Below, piece after piece: positions 1-7,175 of a stretch of 12,812 nt of DNA. Origin of the DNA: an uncultured Porphyromonadaceae bacterium (GTDB lineage Bacteria; Bacteroidota; Bacteroidia; Bacteroidales; Muribaculaceae); assembly GCA_900550645.1 (NCBI GenBank), contig URTA01000069.1:1-12812 (forward strand), given 5' to 3'. The translations under genes were made by a program, and so were the position numbers. The notes beneath the pieces were generated by a model. The model was not told the DNA's origin. It made no database searches and saw only the letters and a program-made list of their open reading frames with translations. Numbering within the stretch: the stretch's first letter is position 1; each line of letters opens with the position of its first letter.

Positions 1-1156
1 CAATAGGAGTATTCAAGTCGTCATTCATAGCTTCGTAGCATTTAGCACGCAGCTCTTTCACGTTGATACCTTCCGAAGTTGTTGCGGCCGGAGTGATCTT
101 GTCGAGTCCTTCGATTGCTTCTATCAAACGTTGCAGCCCTTTTTCCGAAGCTTGCAATGCTTCGTTACTGAAGTCTACAGTGCTGCGATAGTGAGCTTGC
201 AGGATGAAGAAACGGATGGTCATCGGAGTGTAGGCTTGTGCCAGCAACTTGTGAGTACCGTTGAAGAATTCATCCAGCGTGATGAAGTTGCCGAGTGATT
301 TACCCATCTTCGTACCGTTGATGGTAATCATGTTGTTATGCATCCAGTAGCGCACCATAGGATGTCCTTGTGATGCCACAGCCTGAGCAATCTCGCACTC
401 GTGATGCGGGAAGATCAAGTACATACGTCCACCGTGGATGTCGAATGTCTCGCCCAGATACTTGCGTCCCATAGCTGTACACTCGCAGTGCCATCCGGGG
501 AAACCATCGCTCCACGGCGACGGCCAGCGCATGATGTGTTCTGGCTGAGCGCACTTCCAGAGAGCGAAGTCGGCAGGGTTATGCTTCTCGTCCTGTCCGT
601 CGAGCTCGCGTGTAGTACTGAGCAGGTCGTCGATGTTGCGTCCCGAGAGCTTGCCGTAGGGGTGGGTGGCGTTGTATTTTCGCACGTCGAAATATACAGA
701 GCCGCAGCTCTCGTATGCGAAGCCCGCATCGAGGATTTTCTTGATATACTCGATTTGCTCGATGATGTGGCCTGAAGCGTGCGGCTCTATGCTCGGCGGC
801 AGTACGTTGAGAGCCTCCATGTCGCGGTGGTAGCTGTTCAGGTACATCTGCACTACCTCCATCGGCTCGAGCTGTTCGAGGCGTGCCTTCTTGGCGACCT
901 TGTCCTCGCCCGAGTCCGCGTCATGCTCGAGGTGTCCTACGTCGGTGATGTTGCGCACATATCTGACCTTGTACCCCAGGTGTTTCAGGTAACGGAACAA
1001 GATGTCGAAAGTCACGGCCGGGCGGGCGTGACCCAGGTGGGCGTCGCCGTATACGGTCGGGCCGCAGACATACATGCCTACATGTCCGGGGTGAATGGGC
1101 TTGAACGGCTGCTTGGTGCGAGCCAGCGAATTGTAGATGGTCAGATTGTGTTCCAC
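1..1156 (-). CDS. cysS: Cysteinyl-tRNA synthetase, 3' end beyond the window
   Basis: This cytoplasmic class I aminoacyl-tRNA synthetase charges tRNA-Cys with cysteine. About 385 residues are visible, without a stop, running off the left edge; the family is usually 460-490 residues. Visible signatures are the N-terminal YVCGPTVYGDAHLGHARP segment (zinc-ligand Cys plus the HIGH-type HLGH), the GWHCEC zinc site, FPHHECE with the zinc-ligand His and Glu, and KMGKSLGN as the KMSKS loop. The start is a GTG at 1154-1156, giving VEHNLTIYN, which aligns with the MEHQLTIYN type of start I recall from Bacteroides; the frame stays open upstream to the DUF3467 stop, but a strong hairpin lies there. Two oddities: the usual HGGGMDL motif reads HGGRMYL (around 418-435), and GC falls from about 61% (781-1080) to about 47% (1-360) by hand count. 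Identity is certain; the exact start is less so. Confidence 0.95.
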   Translation of the reverse strand, partial: MEHNLTIYNSLARTKQPFKPIHPGHVGMYVCGPTVYGDAHLGHARPAVTFDILFRYLKHLGYKVRYVRNITDVGHLEHDADSGEDKVAKKARLEQLEPMEVVQMYLNSYHRDMEALNVLPPSIEPHASGHIIEQIEYIKKILDAGFAYESCGSVYFDVRKYNATHPYGKLSGRNIDDLLSTTRELDGQDEKHNPADFALWKCAQPEHIMRWPSPWSDGFPGWHCECTAMGRKYLGETFDIHGGRMYLIFPHHECEIAQAVASQGHPMVRYWMHNNMITINGTKMGKSLGNFITLDEFFNGTHKLLAQAYTPMTIRFFILQAHYRSTVDFSNEALQASEKGLQRLIEAIEGLDKITPAATTSEGINVKELRAKCYEAMNDDLNTPI

Positions 1157-1191
1157 GGTCGGTGAGGATAAGTAAGGGGGTTGAAAATCTG

Positions 1192-1225
1192 CCGGTGCGC
1201 AGACGGCGTGCCGCCGGCGCACCGG
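1192..1225 (-). terminator. Strong hairpin between DUF3467 gene and cysS
   Basis: Perfect 9-base arms, CCGGTGCGC at 1192-1200 and GCGCACCGG at 1217-1225, enclose a smaller CGG/CCG stem. Read on the minus strand, the hairpin follows the DUF3467 stop by about 21 bases and is followed by CAGATTTTC, a short T run. It probably ends or attenuates DUF3467 transcription. It also argues against a cysS start upstream of 1156. No separate cysS promoter is evident in the short stretch that remains, so partial readthrough is possible. Confidence 0.6.
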
Positions 1226-1246
1226 ACGTTTATTGGGTAGGTTTGA

Positions 1247-1531
1247 TTAGTTTGCGTTGGGGTTGCCGTTTGTGCGGGGCTTGATTTCGCCGAAAGTGGT
1301 CTCGTACTTCTTCACGTTGTCAGAGAGGGCGAAAAGGAGCTGCTTGGCGTTTTCCGGGGTCATCATCACGCGGCTAACCACGGGAGCCTGGGGCATGCCG
1401 GGAGCGGCGAAGATGAAGTCGATGAGGAACTCGTTGGGTCCGTGACCGATCATGGCGAGGTTGCTGTATTTGCCGTCAGCCATTTCGGGACGGAGCTGGA
1501 TCTGGAGCTTTTGTTCTTTGTTGTTTTCCAT
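1247..1531 (-). CDS. DUF3467 family protein
   Basis: A 94-residue, probably cytoplasmic protein of unknown function. It has the features I associate with DUF3467: an opening rich in charged residues and Gln (MENNKEQKLQIQLRPEMADG), then the core YSNLAMIGHGPNEFLIDFIF, then PQAPVVSRVMMTPENAKQLLFAL, ending in a polar tail. No catalytic motif or signal peptide is seen. The frame is open back to 1729, but the ATG at 1529-1531 is the sensible start. It begins the conserved domain, and a Bacteroidetes-type promoter at 1582-1613 lies just upstream, inside the longer open frame. The upstream RSH gene ends about 295 bases away, so this is probably a single-gene unit ended by the hairpin at 1192-1225. 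The family call rests on recalled sequence character. Confidence 0.85.
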   Translation of the reverse strand: MENNKEQKLQIQLRPEMADGKYSNLAMIGHGPNEFLIDFIFAAPGMPQAPVVSRVMMTPENAKQLLFALSDNVKKYETTFGEIKPRTNGNPNAN

Positions 1532-1581
1532 TTTGATAGTTGTTGTCGGCGTTAGCCGGGGTGTTACTTTGTTTGCAGGTG

Positions 1582-1613
1582 CGAAGATAGTCAAAATCCG
1601 CGACCCCCGCAAA
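1582..1613 (-). promoter_or_regulatory. Promoter for the DUF3467 gene
   Basis: On the minus strand, TTTG (1610-1613) is followed after 20 bases by TATCTTCG (1582-1589), one mismatch from the Bacteroidetes -7 element TAnnTTTG. Transcription would start about 40 bases before the ATG at 1531. This supports the short DUF3467 start. Confidence 0.5.
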
Positions 1614-1776
1614 TAAAATCGTGGGACCACACCGAATTTTGCTCGCAAATGGGCATTGCCGATCGGGTGCGGTTGCTCGATACAAGCCCTGCAGCTGATA
1701 TGACAAGTCAGGAACACGGCACTCTGCATTGCTCGTCGAGAGAATTTAATTTATTGAGAAACAACGTTATTTAGAA

Positions 1777-1797
1777 ACAACGCATCGAGAGCGTTGT
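1777..1797 (-). terminator. Hairpin after the RSH gene
   Basis: Inverted 7-base arms ACAACGC (1777-1783) and GCGTTGT (1791-1797) flank a 7-base loop. On the minus strand the stem lies 30 bases past the RSH stop and is followed by TTCTAAATAAC, a weak T-rich tail. It is a plausible terminator for the RSH gene. It sits inside a repeat-rich spacer (see findings). Confidence 0.45.
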
Positions 1798-1826
1798 GCC
1801 GTGTCCCTGTTTGTCAATGCTTCGGG

Positions 1827-3710
1827 TCAGGGCTGGGTGGTCATGATGCGCTTCACCTCGTCCACGCCGTTGATAGCGCGGATGTGGCTGATGATGTGCT
1901 GCAGCTCGTCGAATGAGTGCACCGACAGTGTTATGTGGCAGTCCACGATGCCGTCGGTGGTCTCGGTGTTGAACGAGTGCATGGTCAGGTGCAGCGTGTC
2001 GGTGATGCAGGTCACCATGTCGATGAACAGGTGGTAGCGGTCCACGGCGCGGATGTACAGGTGCACGGGGTATAGCGTTTCATCGGCGTCAAACTTGACC
2101 GACACGATGTTCTCGCCGTGCTGCGACGAGAGCTTTATCGCCACGGCGCAGTCGCGTTTGTGGACGGTCATTATGCCGTCGGGGTTGTCGCTGTTCTTGT
2201 AGCCTATGACCTCTTCGCCGGGTATCGGGTGGCAGACGGGGCAGCGGTCGAATTTCGGGCGTGCGCTGTGCGCCAGCCACGCCTTGATGGCTTTGCGTGC
2301 GTGGTATGTCACGGCATGGTTTAGCCAGTCACGCTGCGGGTGGCAATGTGCGTCGGTGAATATCTCCACCACGTCGCCACGGTGCAGCCGCGCCTTGATA
2401 GAGGCAAGCTGCCCGTTGATGCGTGCGTATTGTGCATGTTCCCCCAGCTCGGTGTGTATTTCGTATGCCAAGTCCAGCACGCACGCCTTCTGCGGCAGTA
2501 TGACGGGGCGGCCGTGGGGGGTGAACGCCATGATGTCGTCGTTGTAGAACGAGGCGACGACATTGTCGATGAAGTCCTCCGAGGGTGTGTTATTGATTTC
2601 GCGCAGCACGTCGCGGAACTTCTCTATCCACCTCCGCACATTGTCCACATGTCCGTCGCCGAGGCAGCCGACCTGTGACTCGTGCACCATCCTCTCGGAG
2701 CTGATGTGTATCTCCTGCCAGCGGCCGAAGTCGGCGAGCAGTTTGAGGTGGAAGCTCTGGTATCCGTTTTCCTTGGGAGAGTCTATGTAGTTGGCTATCT
2801 CTCCGGGCTTTTCCTTGAATCGGTCTGTGAGGAGCGAGTATATCTGCAGCGTCATCTGCTTTTCGGTCATCCCCTCGGGCGTGCGGAATATTATCTCGGT
2901 GAAATGGCGGTATTTGAGGTGGTGGAAGTCCTCGCTGTGCTTCTTCATCATGCGCCACAGGCTGTATGGGCGGCGGTATTCCACCTTGACCTCCACGCTG
3001 ATGCCGTTGTCGGCGAGGTGCTGCTGCACCTGCTGCGAGAACTTCGCGAGCCTTTCGCGCTGGAACTCGTGGTCGCGGTCGATGAGGTCGGTTATCTCCT
3101 CGTATTCATGCGGGCAGCGGAAACGGAAGCTGAGGTTCTCCAGTTCGGTCTTGACGTTGTACAGGCCGAGGCGCGTAGCGAGCGGAGCGTAGAAATAGTC
3201 GGTTTCGCCGGCTATCTTCATCTGCTTGTCAGGCGGCATGGAGGCGAGGGTGCGCATATTGTGCAGCCGGTCGGCGAGCTTTACCATTATGGGACGCACG
3301 TCACGCCGCATCGCGTCGAGCATTTGCTTGAAGTTGTCCACTTGCTTGGACATCAGGTACTTGTTCTTCTTGCTCTTGGTGACGGCACCGACCAGAAACG
3401 CCACGTCCGCGCCGAACAGCTTCTCTATCTCATGTATGGAATGTGGCGTGTCCTCTACTACATCGTGCAGGAACGCGGCGATGACGCAGTTTACGTCGAG
3501 CTGCAGCTCGCGAGCCGCTATCGTCGCGACCGCGATAGGGTGCAGTATGTACGGTTCGCCGGTCTTGCGCCGTTGCGGGGCGTGCGCGTCGCGTGCCATC
3601 TCGAAGGCATCGCGCAGCCGTTGCATGTCTGCCTCAGACGTTCGCGGCTTCATGATTGAGAAGACCTCTTCGGCGCGTTCCTGGATGAGTTTGGAGTAGT
3701 CTGTTTCCAT
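1827..3710 (-). CDS. RelA/SpoT-family (p)ppGpp hydrolase/synthetase (RSH)
   Basis: A cytoplasmic 627-residue long RSH enzyme controlling the stringent-response alarmone (p)ppGpp. Domains in order are an HD hydrolase (about 40-190), synthetase (about 235-350), TGS (about 392-460, starting FTPHGRPVILPQKACVLDLA), a Cys/His-containing conserved region (CPVCHPIPGEEV), and a C-terminal ACT-like domain (about 545-625). Hydrolase ligands seem complete: H57, H82-D83, E86-D87 (HDVVEDT), D147 and N151 (KLADRLHNMRTL). The synthetase keeps the loop SPKENGYQSFH, but the block normally reading like FDQIYDLIAIR is FHHLKYRHFTE. The metal-binding Asp therefore aligns with Y267 and the conserved Arg with Glu. 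The enzyme may be mainly a hydrolase. It is transcribed alone, with its start 180 bases from the divergent nucleotidyltransferase gene. I leave the symbol blank because relA, spoT and rel naming would prejudge activity. Confidence 0.92.
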   Translation of the reverse strand: METDYSKLIQERAEEVFSIMKPRTSEADMQRLRDAFEMARDAHAPQRRKTGEPYILHPIAVATIAARELQLDVNCVIAAFLHDVVEDTPHSIHEIEKLFGADVAFLVGAVTKSKKNKYLMSKQVDNFKQMLDAMRRDVRPIMVKLADRLHNMRTLASMPPDKQMKIAGETDYFYAPLATRLGLYNVKTELENLSFRFRCPHEYEEITDLIDRDHEFQRERLAKFSQQVQQHLADNGISVEVKVEYRRPYSLWRMMKKHSEDFHHLKYRHFTEIIFRTPEGMTEKQMTLQIYSLLTDRFKEKPGEIANYIDSPKENGYQSFHLKLLADFGRWQEIHISSERMVHESQVGCLGDGHVDNVRRWIEKFRDVLREINNTPSEDFIDNVVASFYNDDIMAFTPHGRPVILPQKACVLDLAYEIHTELGEHAQYARINGQLASIKARLHRGDVVEIFTDAHCHPQRDWLNHAVTYHARKAIKAWLAHSARPKFDRCPVCHPIPGEEVIGYKNSDNPDGIMTVHKRDCAVAIKLSSQHGENIVSVKFDADETLYPVHLYIRAVDRYHLFIDMVTCITDTLHLTMHSFNTETTDGIVDCHITLSVHSFDELQHIISHIRAINGVDEVKRIMTTQP

Positions 3711-3746
3711 ATCAAGTAGAGAGTTATATTATTGATGCTGTCCGGA

Positions 3747-3764
3747 TACGGGAATTTCCCCGTA
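3747..3764 (-). promoter_or_regulatory. Small hairpin in the RSH 5' leader
   Basis: TACGGG (3747-3752) and CCCGTA (3759-3764) form a 6-base stem with a 6-base loop. It sits between the putative -7 element at 3772-3779 and the RSH start codon at 3710, so it would lie at or near the 5' end of the transcript. A regulatory role is only a possibility. Confidence 0.3.
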
Positions 3765-3771
3765 ATCAATA

Positions 3772-3779
3772 CAAAATTA
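3772..3779 (-). promoter_or_regulatory. -7 element of the RSH gene promoter
   Basis: The minus strand reads TAATTTTG, a perfect match to TAnnTTTG, about 60 bases before the RSH ATG. No good TTTG is found 19-21 bases further upstream, so the -33 element is weak or absent. It diverges from the promoter at 3856-3886. Confidence 0.4.
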
Positions 3780-3855
3780 CGAATTATCCTCGACAATACG
3801 CCTCGAGGCTGTGAAATTTTTTCCAGTTTCCGGGCTGCTGTGGCGGCGGCGGAGG

Positions 3856-3886
3856 TTGTGCTGTCGCGGAAAAATCATTAATTTTG
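3856..3886 (+). promoter_or_regulatory. Promoter for the CBS nucleotidyltransferase gene
   Basis: TTGTG (3856-3860), an 18-base spacer, then TAATTTTG (3879-3886), a perfect Bacteroidetes -7 element. The ATG begins only 4 bases after it, so the predicted mRNA would begin at or just inside the start codon (see findings). Confidence 0.5.
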
Positions 3887-3890
3887 CAAT

Positions 3891-4937
3891 ATGATTGACA
3901 GTGTGAATGTTAGTGTGAGGGAACACACGCTGCCTCGTGAGGCGAGCATACGCGAGGCGTTGCGGCGGCTGAACATGCTGCCCGGTAGCCGCATGACGCT
4001 TTTCGTGACCGACGGCGCGGGGCGTGCCTTGGGGTCGCTGACCGACGGCGACATACGCCGTGCGCTGCTGCGCGGCGTGGATACAGGCGCGAGTTGCGCC
4101 GAGGCCATGCACGCGGATTTCCGCCGCCTGGGCGAGGGCGATGACCTTTTTGATGGTGTCGCCGGGCTGCGCTCGAGCGGCATAAACCCCGTCCCGGTGG
4201 TTGACAGCGAGGGGCGGATTGTCCGTATTCTCGACCTGTCGCGTGTATGCGCCATGCTGCCGCTTACCGCCGTCCTTATGGCTGGGGGACGAGGCGAGAG
4301 GCTGCGCCCGTTGACCCTCGAGACCCCGAAACCGCTGCTGAAAATCGGCGGAAAACCGATAATCGACTACAACGTTGACGCGCTGATGCGCAACGGCGTG
4401 GAGGATATTTATGTCACCGTAAACTATCTCAAAGAGCAGATAATCAGTCATTTCAATGAGCGTGGCGACGGCGTGCGCTGCATTGCCGAGCAGAAGCGTA
4501 CCGGCACATTCGGCTCGCTGTCGCTTGTGCCGCGTCCGCGACACGAGAATGTCCTGGTGATGAACTCCGACCTGCTGACCAATATCAGTTTTGAGGCCAT
4601 GTACCGCCGGCATATAGAGACACGGGCTGCGCTGACTATGGCTGTCGTGCCGTACAATGTCAGTGTGCCGTTTGCCATAATCGACACGGAGGGCGATGCG
4701 GTCACGGGGCTGCGCGAGAAGCCGGTCTACAACTATTTTGCCAACGCCGGCGTATACATACTCCGCAGCGAGCTGCTGTCGCGCATTGCTCCCGACGCAT
4801 ACCTCGACGCGCCGGACTTCATCGAGCAACTGATTGCTGACGGGCTGAAGGTGTCCTACTTCCCTATTGACGGCACATGGATAGACATCGGCTCGCCCGA
4901 AGATTTCGCCCGCGCCGAGCAGCACGCTGGCTTTTGA
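3891..4937 (+). CDS. CBS-domain sugar-1-phosphate nucleotidyltransferase
   Basis: A 348-residue cytoplasmic enzyme with two parts. Residues 1-122 look like a CBS-domain pair (…LPREASIREALRRLN, GSLTDGDIRRALL, NPVPVVDSEGRIVRILD). Residues 125-345 are a nucleotidyltransferase of the type that joins a sugar-1-phosphate to an NTP: AVLMAGGRGERLRPLT (127-142) is the nucleotide-binding signature, followed by TPKPLLKIGGKPIID, MNSDLLT with a likely metal-binding D227, REKPVYNYFANAGVYIL and TWIDIGSPEDF. CBS-fused relatives include guanylyltransferases of the PtmE type in legionaminic acid synthesis, but the sugar here cannot be told. No glycan-synthesis genes are adjacent, since obgE follows after 89 bases. 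The start at 3891 leaves the first CBS block whole; an in-frame GTG at codon 5 is an alternative. A role in surface polysaccharide precursor supply is inference. Confidence 0.85.
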   Translation: MIDSVNVSVREHTLPREASIREALRRLNMLPGSRMTLFVTDGAGRALGSLTDGDIRRALLRGVDTGASCAEAMHADFRRLGEGDDLFDGVAGLRSSGINPVPVVDSEGRIVRILDLSRVCAMLPLTAVLMAGGRGERLRPLTLETPKPLLKIGGKPIIDYNVDALMRNGVEDIYVTVNYLKEQIISHFNERGDGVRCIAEQKRTGTFGSLSLVPRPRHENVLVMNSDLLTNISFEAMYRRHIETRAALTMAVVPYNVSVPFAIIDTEGDAVTGLREKPVYNYFANAGVYILRSELLSRIAPDAYLDAPDFIEQLIADGLKVSYFPIDGTWIDIGSPEDFARAEQHAGF

Positions 4938-5026
4938 CCTCCGAAAATGCCGAAAAATCAAATCTGGAGTTGCACCGCCGGTGACGACATTCATACACAT
5001 TACACACATTAAAAAAGAATAACCCA

Positions 5027-6196
5027 ATGGCAGAATCCAACTTTATAGACTATGTAAAAATCTTGTGCCGCTCGGGCAAGGGGGGCGCGGGATCGCGCCA
5101 TTTCCACCGCGCCAAGTATGTCCCCAAGGGCGGGCCTGACGGTGGCGACGGCGGCCGTGGCGGACACATCTTCATGCGTGGCAACCGCAACCTGTGGACG
5201 TTGCTCCACCTGCGTTACCAGCGGCATATATTCGCCACCAACGGAGAGAGCGGAGGCGCGGGCCGTTCCTTCGGGCGCGACGGCGAGGACCGTGTAATCG
5301 AAGTGCCTATAGGCACGACAGTGTTTGATGCCGATTCCGGCGAGTTCCTGTGCGAAGTCGTCGAGGACGGGCAGGTGGTTAAGCTGCTGCGCGGCGGCAA
5401 GGGCGGACTCGGCAACTGCCATTTCGCCACTGCCACCAACCGTACGCCGCGCTATGCCCAGCCAGGCCAGCCGGCGATAGAGAAGGCGGTGGTGCTTGAG
5501 CTGAAGCTGCTCGGCGACGTCGGCCTCGTCGGCTTTCCCAATGCCGGCAAGTCTACGCTGCTCTCGGCTATTTCGGCGGCTCGCCCCAAAATAGCCGACT
5601 ATCCGTTCACCACCATGGAGCCGAGCCTCGGCATCGTCAGCTACCGCGACGGCAAGTCGTTTGTGATGGCCGACATTCCAGGCATCATCGAGGGCGCGAG
5701 CGAGGGCAGGGGGCTCGGATTGCGCTTCCTGCGCCATATAGAGCGCAACGCCGTCCTGCTGTTTATGGTCTCTGCCGACACGGCGAGCATCAAGGACGAC
5801 TATCAGGTGCTGCTGCGCGAGCTGCGCGAGTTCAACCCCGAGCTGAACGACAAGAGCCGCGTGCTGGCGGTGACGAAATCCGACCTGCTCGACGACGAGC
5901 TGCGCGAGGCTCTGTCGCAGGAACTCCCCGATGACCTCCCCGTGCTGTTCATTTCCTCAGTCACCGGCGACGGCCTGACCGAACTGAAAGACCTGCTGTG
6001 GCGCGAGATAAATTCCGAGCAGAACATGGTGGCTTCTACTATTACCCACCGCCCGCTCGATGTGCGCCACCGCGTGCAGGAGGAGGACGAGTTCATATTC
6101 GAGACTGAAGAGACGGACGACGATTTGGCGGATATGTCCGATGAGGAATGGAACGACGAGTTCTGGCAGGAGGAGTCGTCGGTCAACCCCGACTGA
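5027..6196 (+). CDS. obgE: Obg-family GTPase
   Basis: A 389-residue essential-type GTPase linked in other bacteria to late assembly of the large ribosomal subunit and to the (p)ppGpp response. The glycine-rich Obg fold covers about 4-160 (KGGPDGGDGGRGG at 34-46; GGKGGLGNCHFAT). The G domain covers about 163-330: P-loop GFPNAGKST (169-177), switch I TT (194-195), DIPG (215-218), TKSD (282-285, where most GTPases have NKxD; a Thr here is what I recall from Bacteroidetes homologues), and ISS (308-310). The C-terminus is strongly acidic (about 350-389, EEDEFIFETEETDDDLADM). The leader is A-rich (TTAAAAAAGAATAACCC) without a Shine-Dalgarno sequence. It may be cotranscribed with the nucleotidyltransferase, 89 bases upstream, and with the DUF4923 gene, 35 bases downstream, since no separate promoter was found. 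Confidence 0.96.
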   Translation: MAESNFIDYVKILCRSGKGGAGSRHFHRAKYVPKGGPDGGDGGRGGHIFMRGNRNLWTLLHLRYQRHIFATNGESGGAGRSFGRDGEDRVIEVPIGTTVFDADSGEFLCEVVEDGQVVKLLRGGKGGLGNCHFATATNRTPRYAQPGQPAIEKAVVLELKLLGDVGLVGFPNAGKSTLLSAISAARPKIADYPFTTMEPSLGIVSYRDGKSFVMADIPGIIEGASEGRGLGLRFLRHIERNAVLLFMVSADTASIKDDYQVLLRELREFNPELNDKSRVLAVTKSDLLDDELREALSQELPDDLPVLFISSVTGDGLTELKDLLWREINSEQNMVASTITHRPLDVRHRVQEEDEFIFETEETDDDLADMSDEEWNDEFWQEESSVNPD

Positions 6197-6231
6197 AACA
6201 CATTGCAAACACTCAAAACACACAATATAAT

Positions 6232-7092
6232 ATGAAACGAATGATTATGGCTTTGGCGGCAGCTCTTATGGTATGCTCCATACCCGCCAATGCGTTCAAG
6301 CTATCCGACCTGCTGGCTGGACTGAGCGGAAACACCGTGACTGACTTCATCGAGGGTGTGTTCTCCACCTCTGACATCACCGTCGCCGACATGGCCGGCG
6401 AGTGGACTGTTGACGGCTCTGCCGTCGCGTTCCAGAGCGAGAATTTCCTCAAGAAGGCGGGCGGCGTGGCTGCCGCTACCGCTGCTAAGGAGAAGCTCGA
6501 CCCGTACTTCAAGAAATACGGTCTCACCGGCGGCGTGTTCACTATCGAGACTGACGGCACATTCTCATACCGTATGAAGCGCATGACCGTCCACGGCACT
6601 ATCGTCAAGGAGAAGGACGGCAACTTCACGTTCCACTTCACCGCCCTCGGCGCACTCAACATCGGCAGCATGACCGCATACGTGCAGAAGACTTCGCAGT
6701 CGCTGGACATCATGTTTGACGCCACACAGCTGAAGTCAATCATGGATATTGCCGCCAAGTTCACCGGCAGCAAGCTGGCATCTGCGGCTGTGAGCATCCT
6801 CAACAGCTACGACGGAATGTGCGTCGGCTTCCGCACGCACCGCACCGGCAACGCGCAGTCGCAGCAGCATAACGGCGGCAATGCCGGCACATCCTCCTCG
6901 TCATTGTCCACGACGACCGACAGCAAAAGCTCCGGCAAGACAGCCACCAGCAAGACACCGACAGCTGCGTCTGAAGGCGGCAACAAAGATACCGGCAAGG
7001 GCAACAACAGCAACAGCAGCAACAACACAACCGGCGGCTCAATGAGCCTTGAAGACCTGCTCCGCCTCCTCGGCGGCGGTTCCGGCAAGTAA
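6232..7092 (+). CDS. Secreted DUF4923 family protein
   Basis: A 286-residue exported protein of unknown function. The N-terminus is a signal peptide (MKRMIMALAAALMVCSIPANA), with likely signal peptidase I cleavage after residue 21; C15 sits too early in a poor lipobox context. The body (about 45-200) matches the DUF4923 pattern as I recall it: DMAGEWTVDGSAVAFQSENF, then LDPYFKKYGLTGGVFTIETD, LGALNIGSMTAYVQKTSQ, and a final NSYDGMCVGF. A Ser/Thr/Asn/Gly/Lys-rich low-complexity linker follows (about 205-268), then a hydrophobic tail MSLEDLLRLLGGGSGK. The frame is open back to 6148 within obgE, but the ATG at 6232 starts the signal peptide. It follows obgE by 35 bases and is closed by the terminator at 7116-7155. 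Location is periplasm or outer membrane, by inference. Confidence 0.85.
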   Translation: MKRMIMALAAALMVCSIPANAFKLSDLLAGLSGNTVTDFIEGVFSTSDITVADMAGEWTVDGSAVAFQSENFLKKAGGVAAATAAKEKLDPYFKKYGLTGGVFTIETDGTFSYRMKRMTVHGTIVKEKDGNFTFHFTALGALNIGSMTAYVQKTSQSLDIMFDATQLKSIMDIAAKFTGSKLASAAVSILNSYDGMCVGFRTHRTGNAQSQQHNGGNAGTSSSSLSTTTDSKSSGKTATSKTPTAASEGGNKDTGKGNNSNSSNNTTGGSMSLEDLLRLLGGGSGK

Positions 7093-7115
7093 TACGCTTG
7101 CCCCCTTACGCAAGC

Positions 7116-7155
7116 AACAAAAGCCCCGAGACCGTGCAGCCTCGGGACTTTTGTT
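7116..7155. terminator. Bidirectional terminator after the obgE-DUF4923 unit
   Basis: Arms AACAAAAGCCCCGAG (7116-7130) and CTCGGGACTTTTGTT (7141-7155) pair over 15 positions with one mismatch, leaving a 10-base loop. The A run on one side and T run on the other make it work in either direction. It closes the plus-strand genes and would also stop minus-strand transcription from the ATPase remnant. Confidence 0.9.
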
Positions 7156-7175
7156 ATATACACCGCCCGGCAGCT

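Noticed and set aside
1532..1729. N-terminal extension of the DUF3467 protein by 66 residues
   Set aside because: The extra residues look random, and a promoter lies inside that stretch just upstream of the ATG at 1531.
2682..3659. A 325-codon plus-strand frame opposite the RSH gene
   Set aside because: It is antisense to strongly conserved HD and synthetase motifs and its Val/Leu/Arg-rich product shows no family features.
3777..5027. Long open frame (416 codons) on the minus strand opposite the nucleotidyltransferase
   Set aside because: It has no recognisable domain, is antisense to a gene with clear motifs, and long antisense frames are common in GC-rich coding DNA.
6800..7042. Cys/Arg-rich frame opposite the DUF4923 linker
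   Set aside because: Its odd composition is only the reverse of the AAC/AGC/GGC repeats that encode the Asn/Ser/Gly linker.
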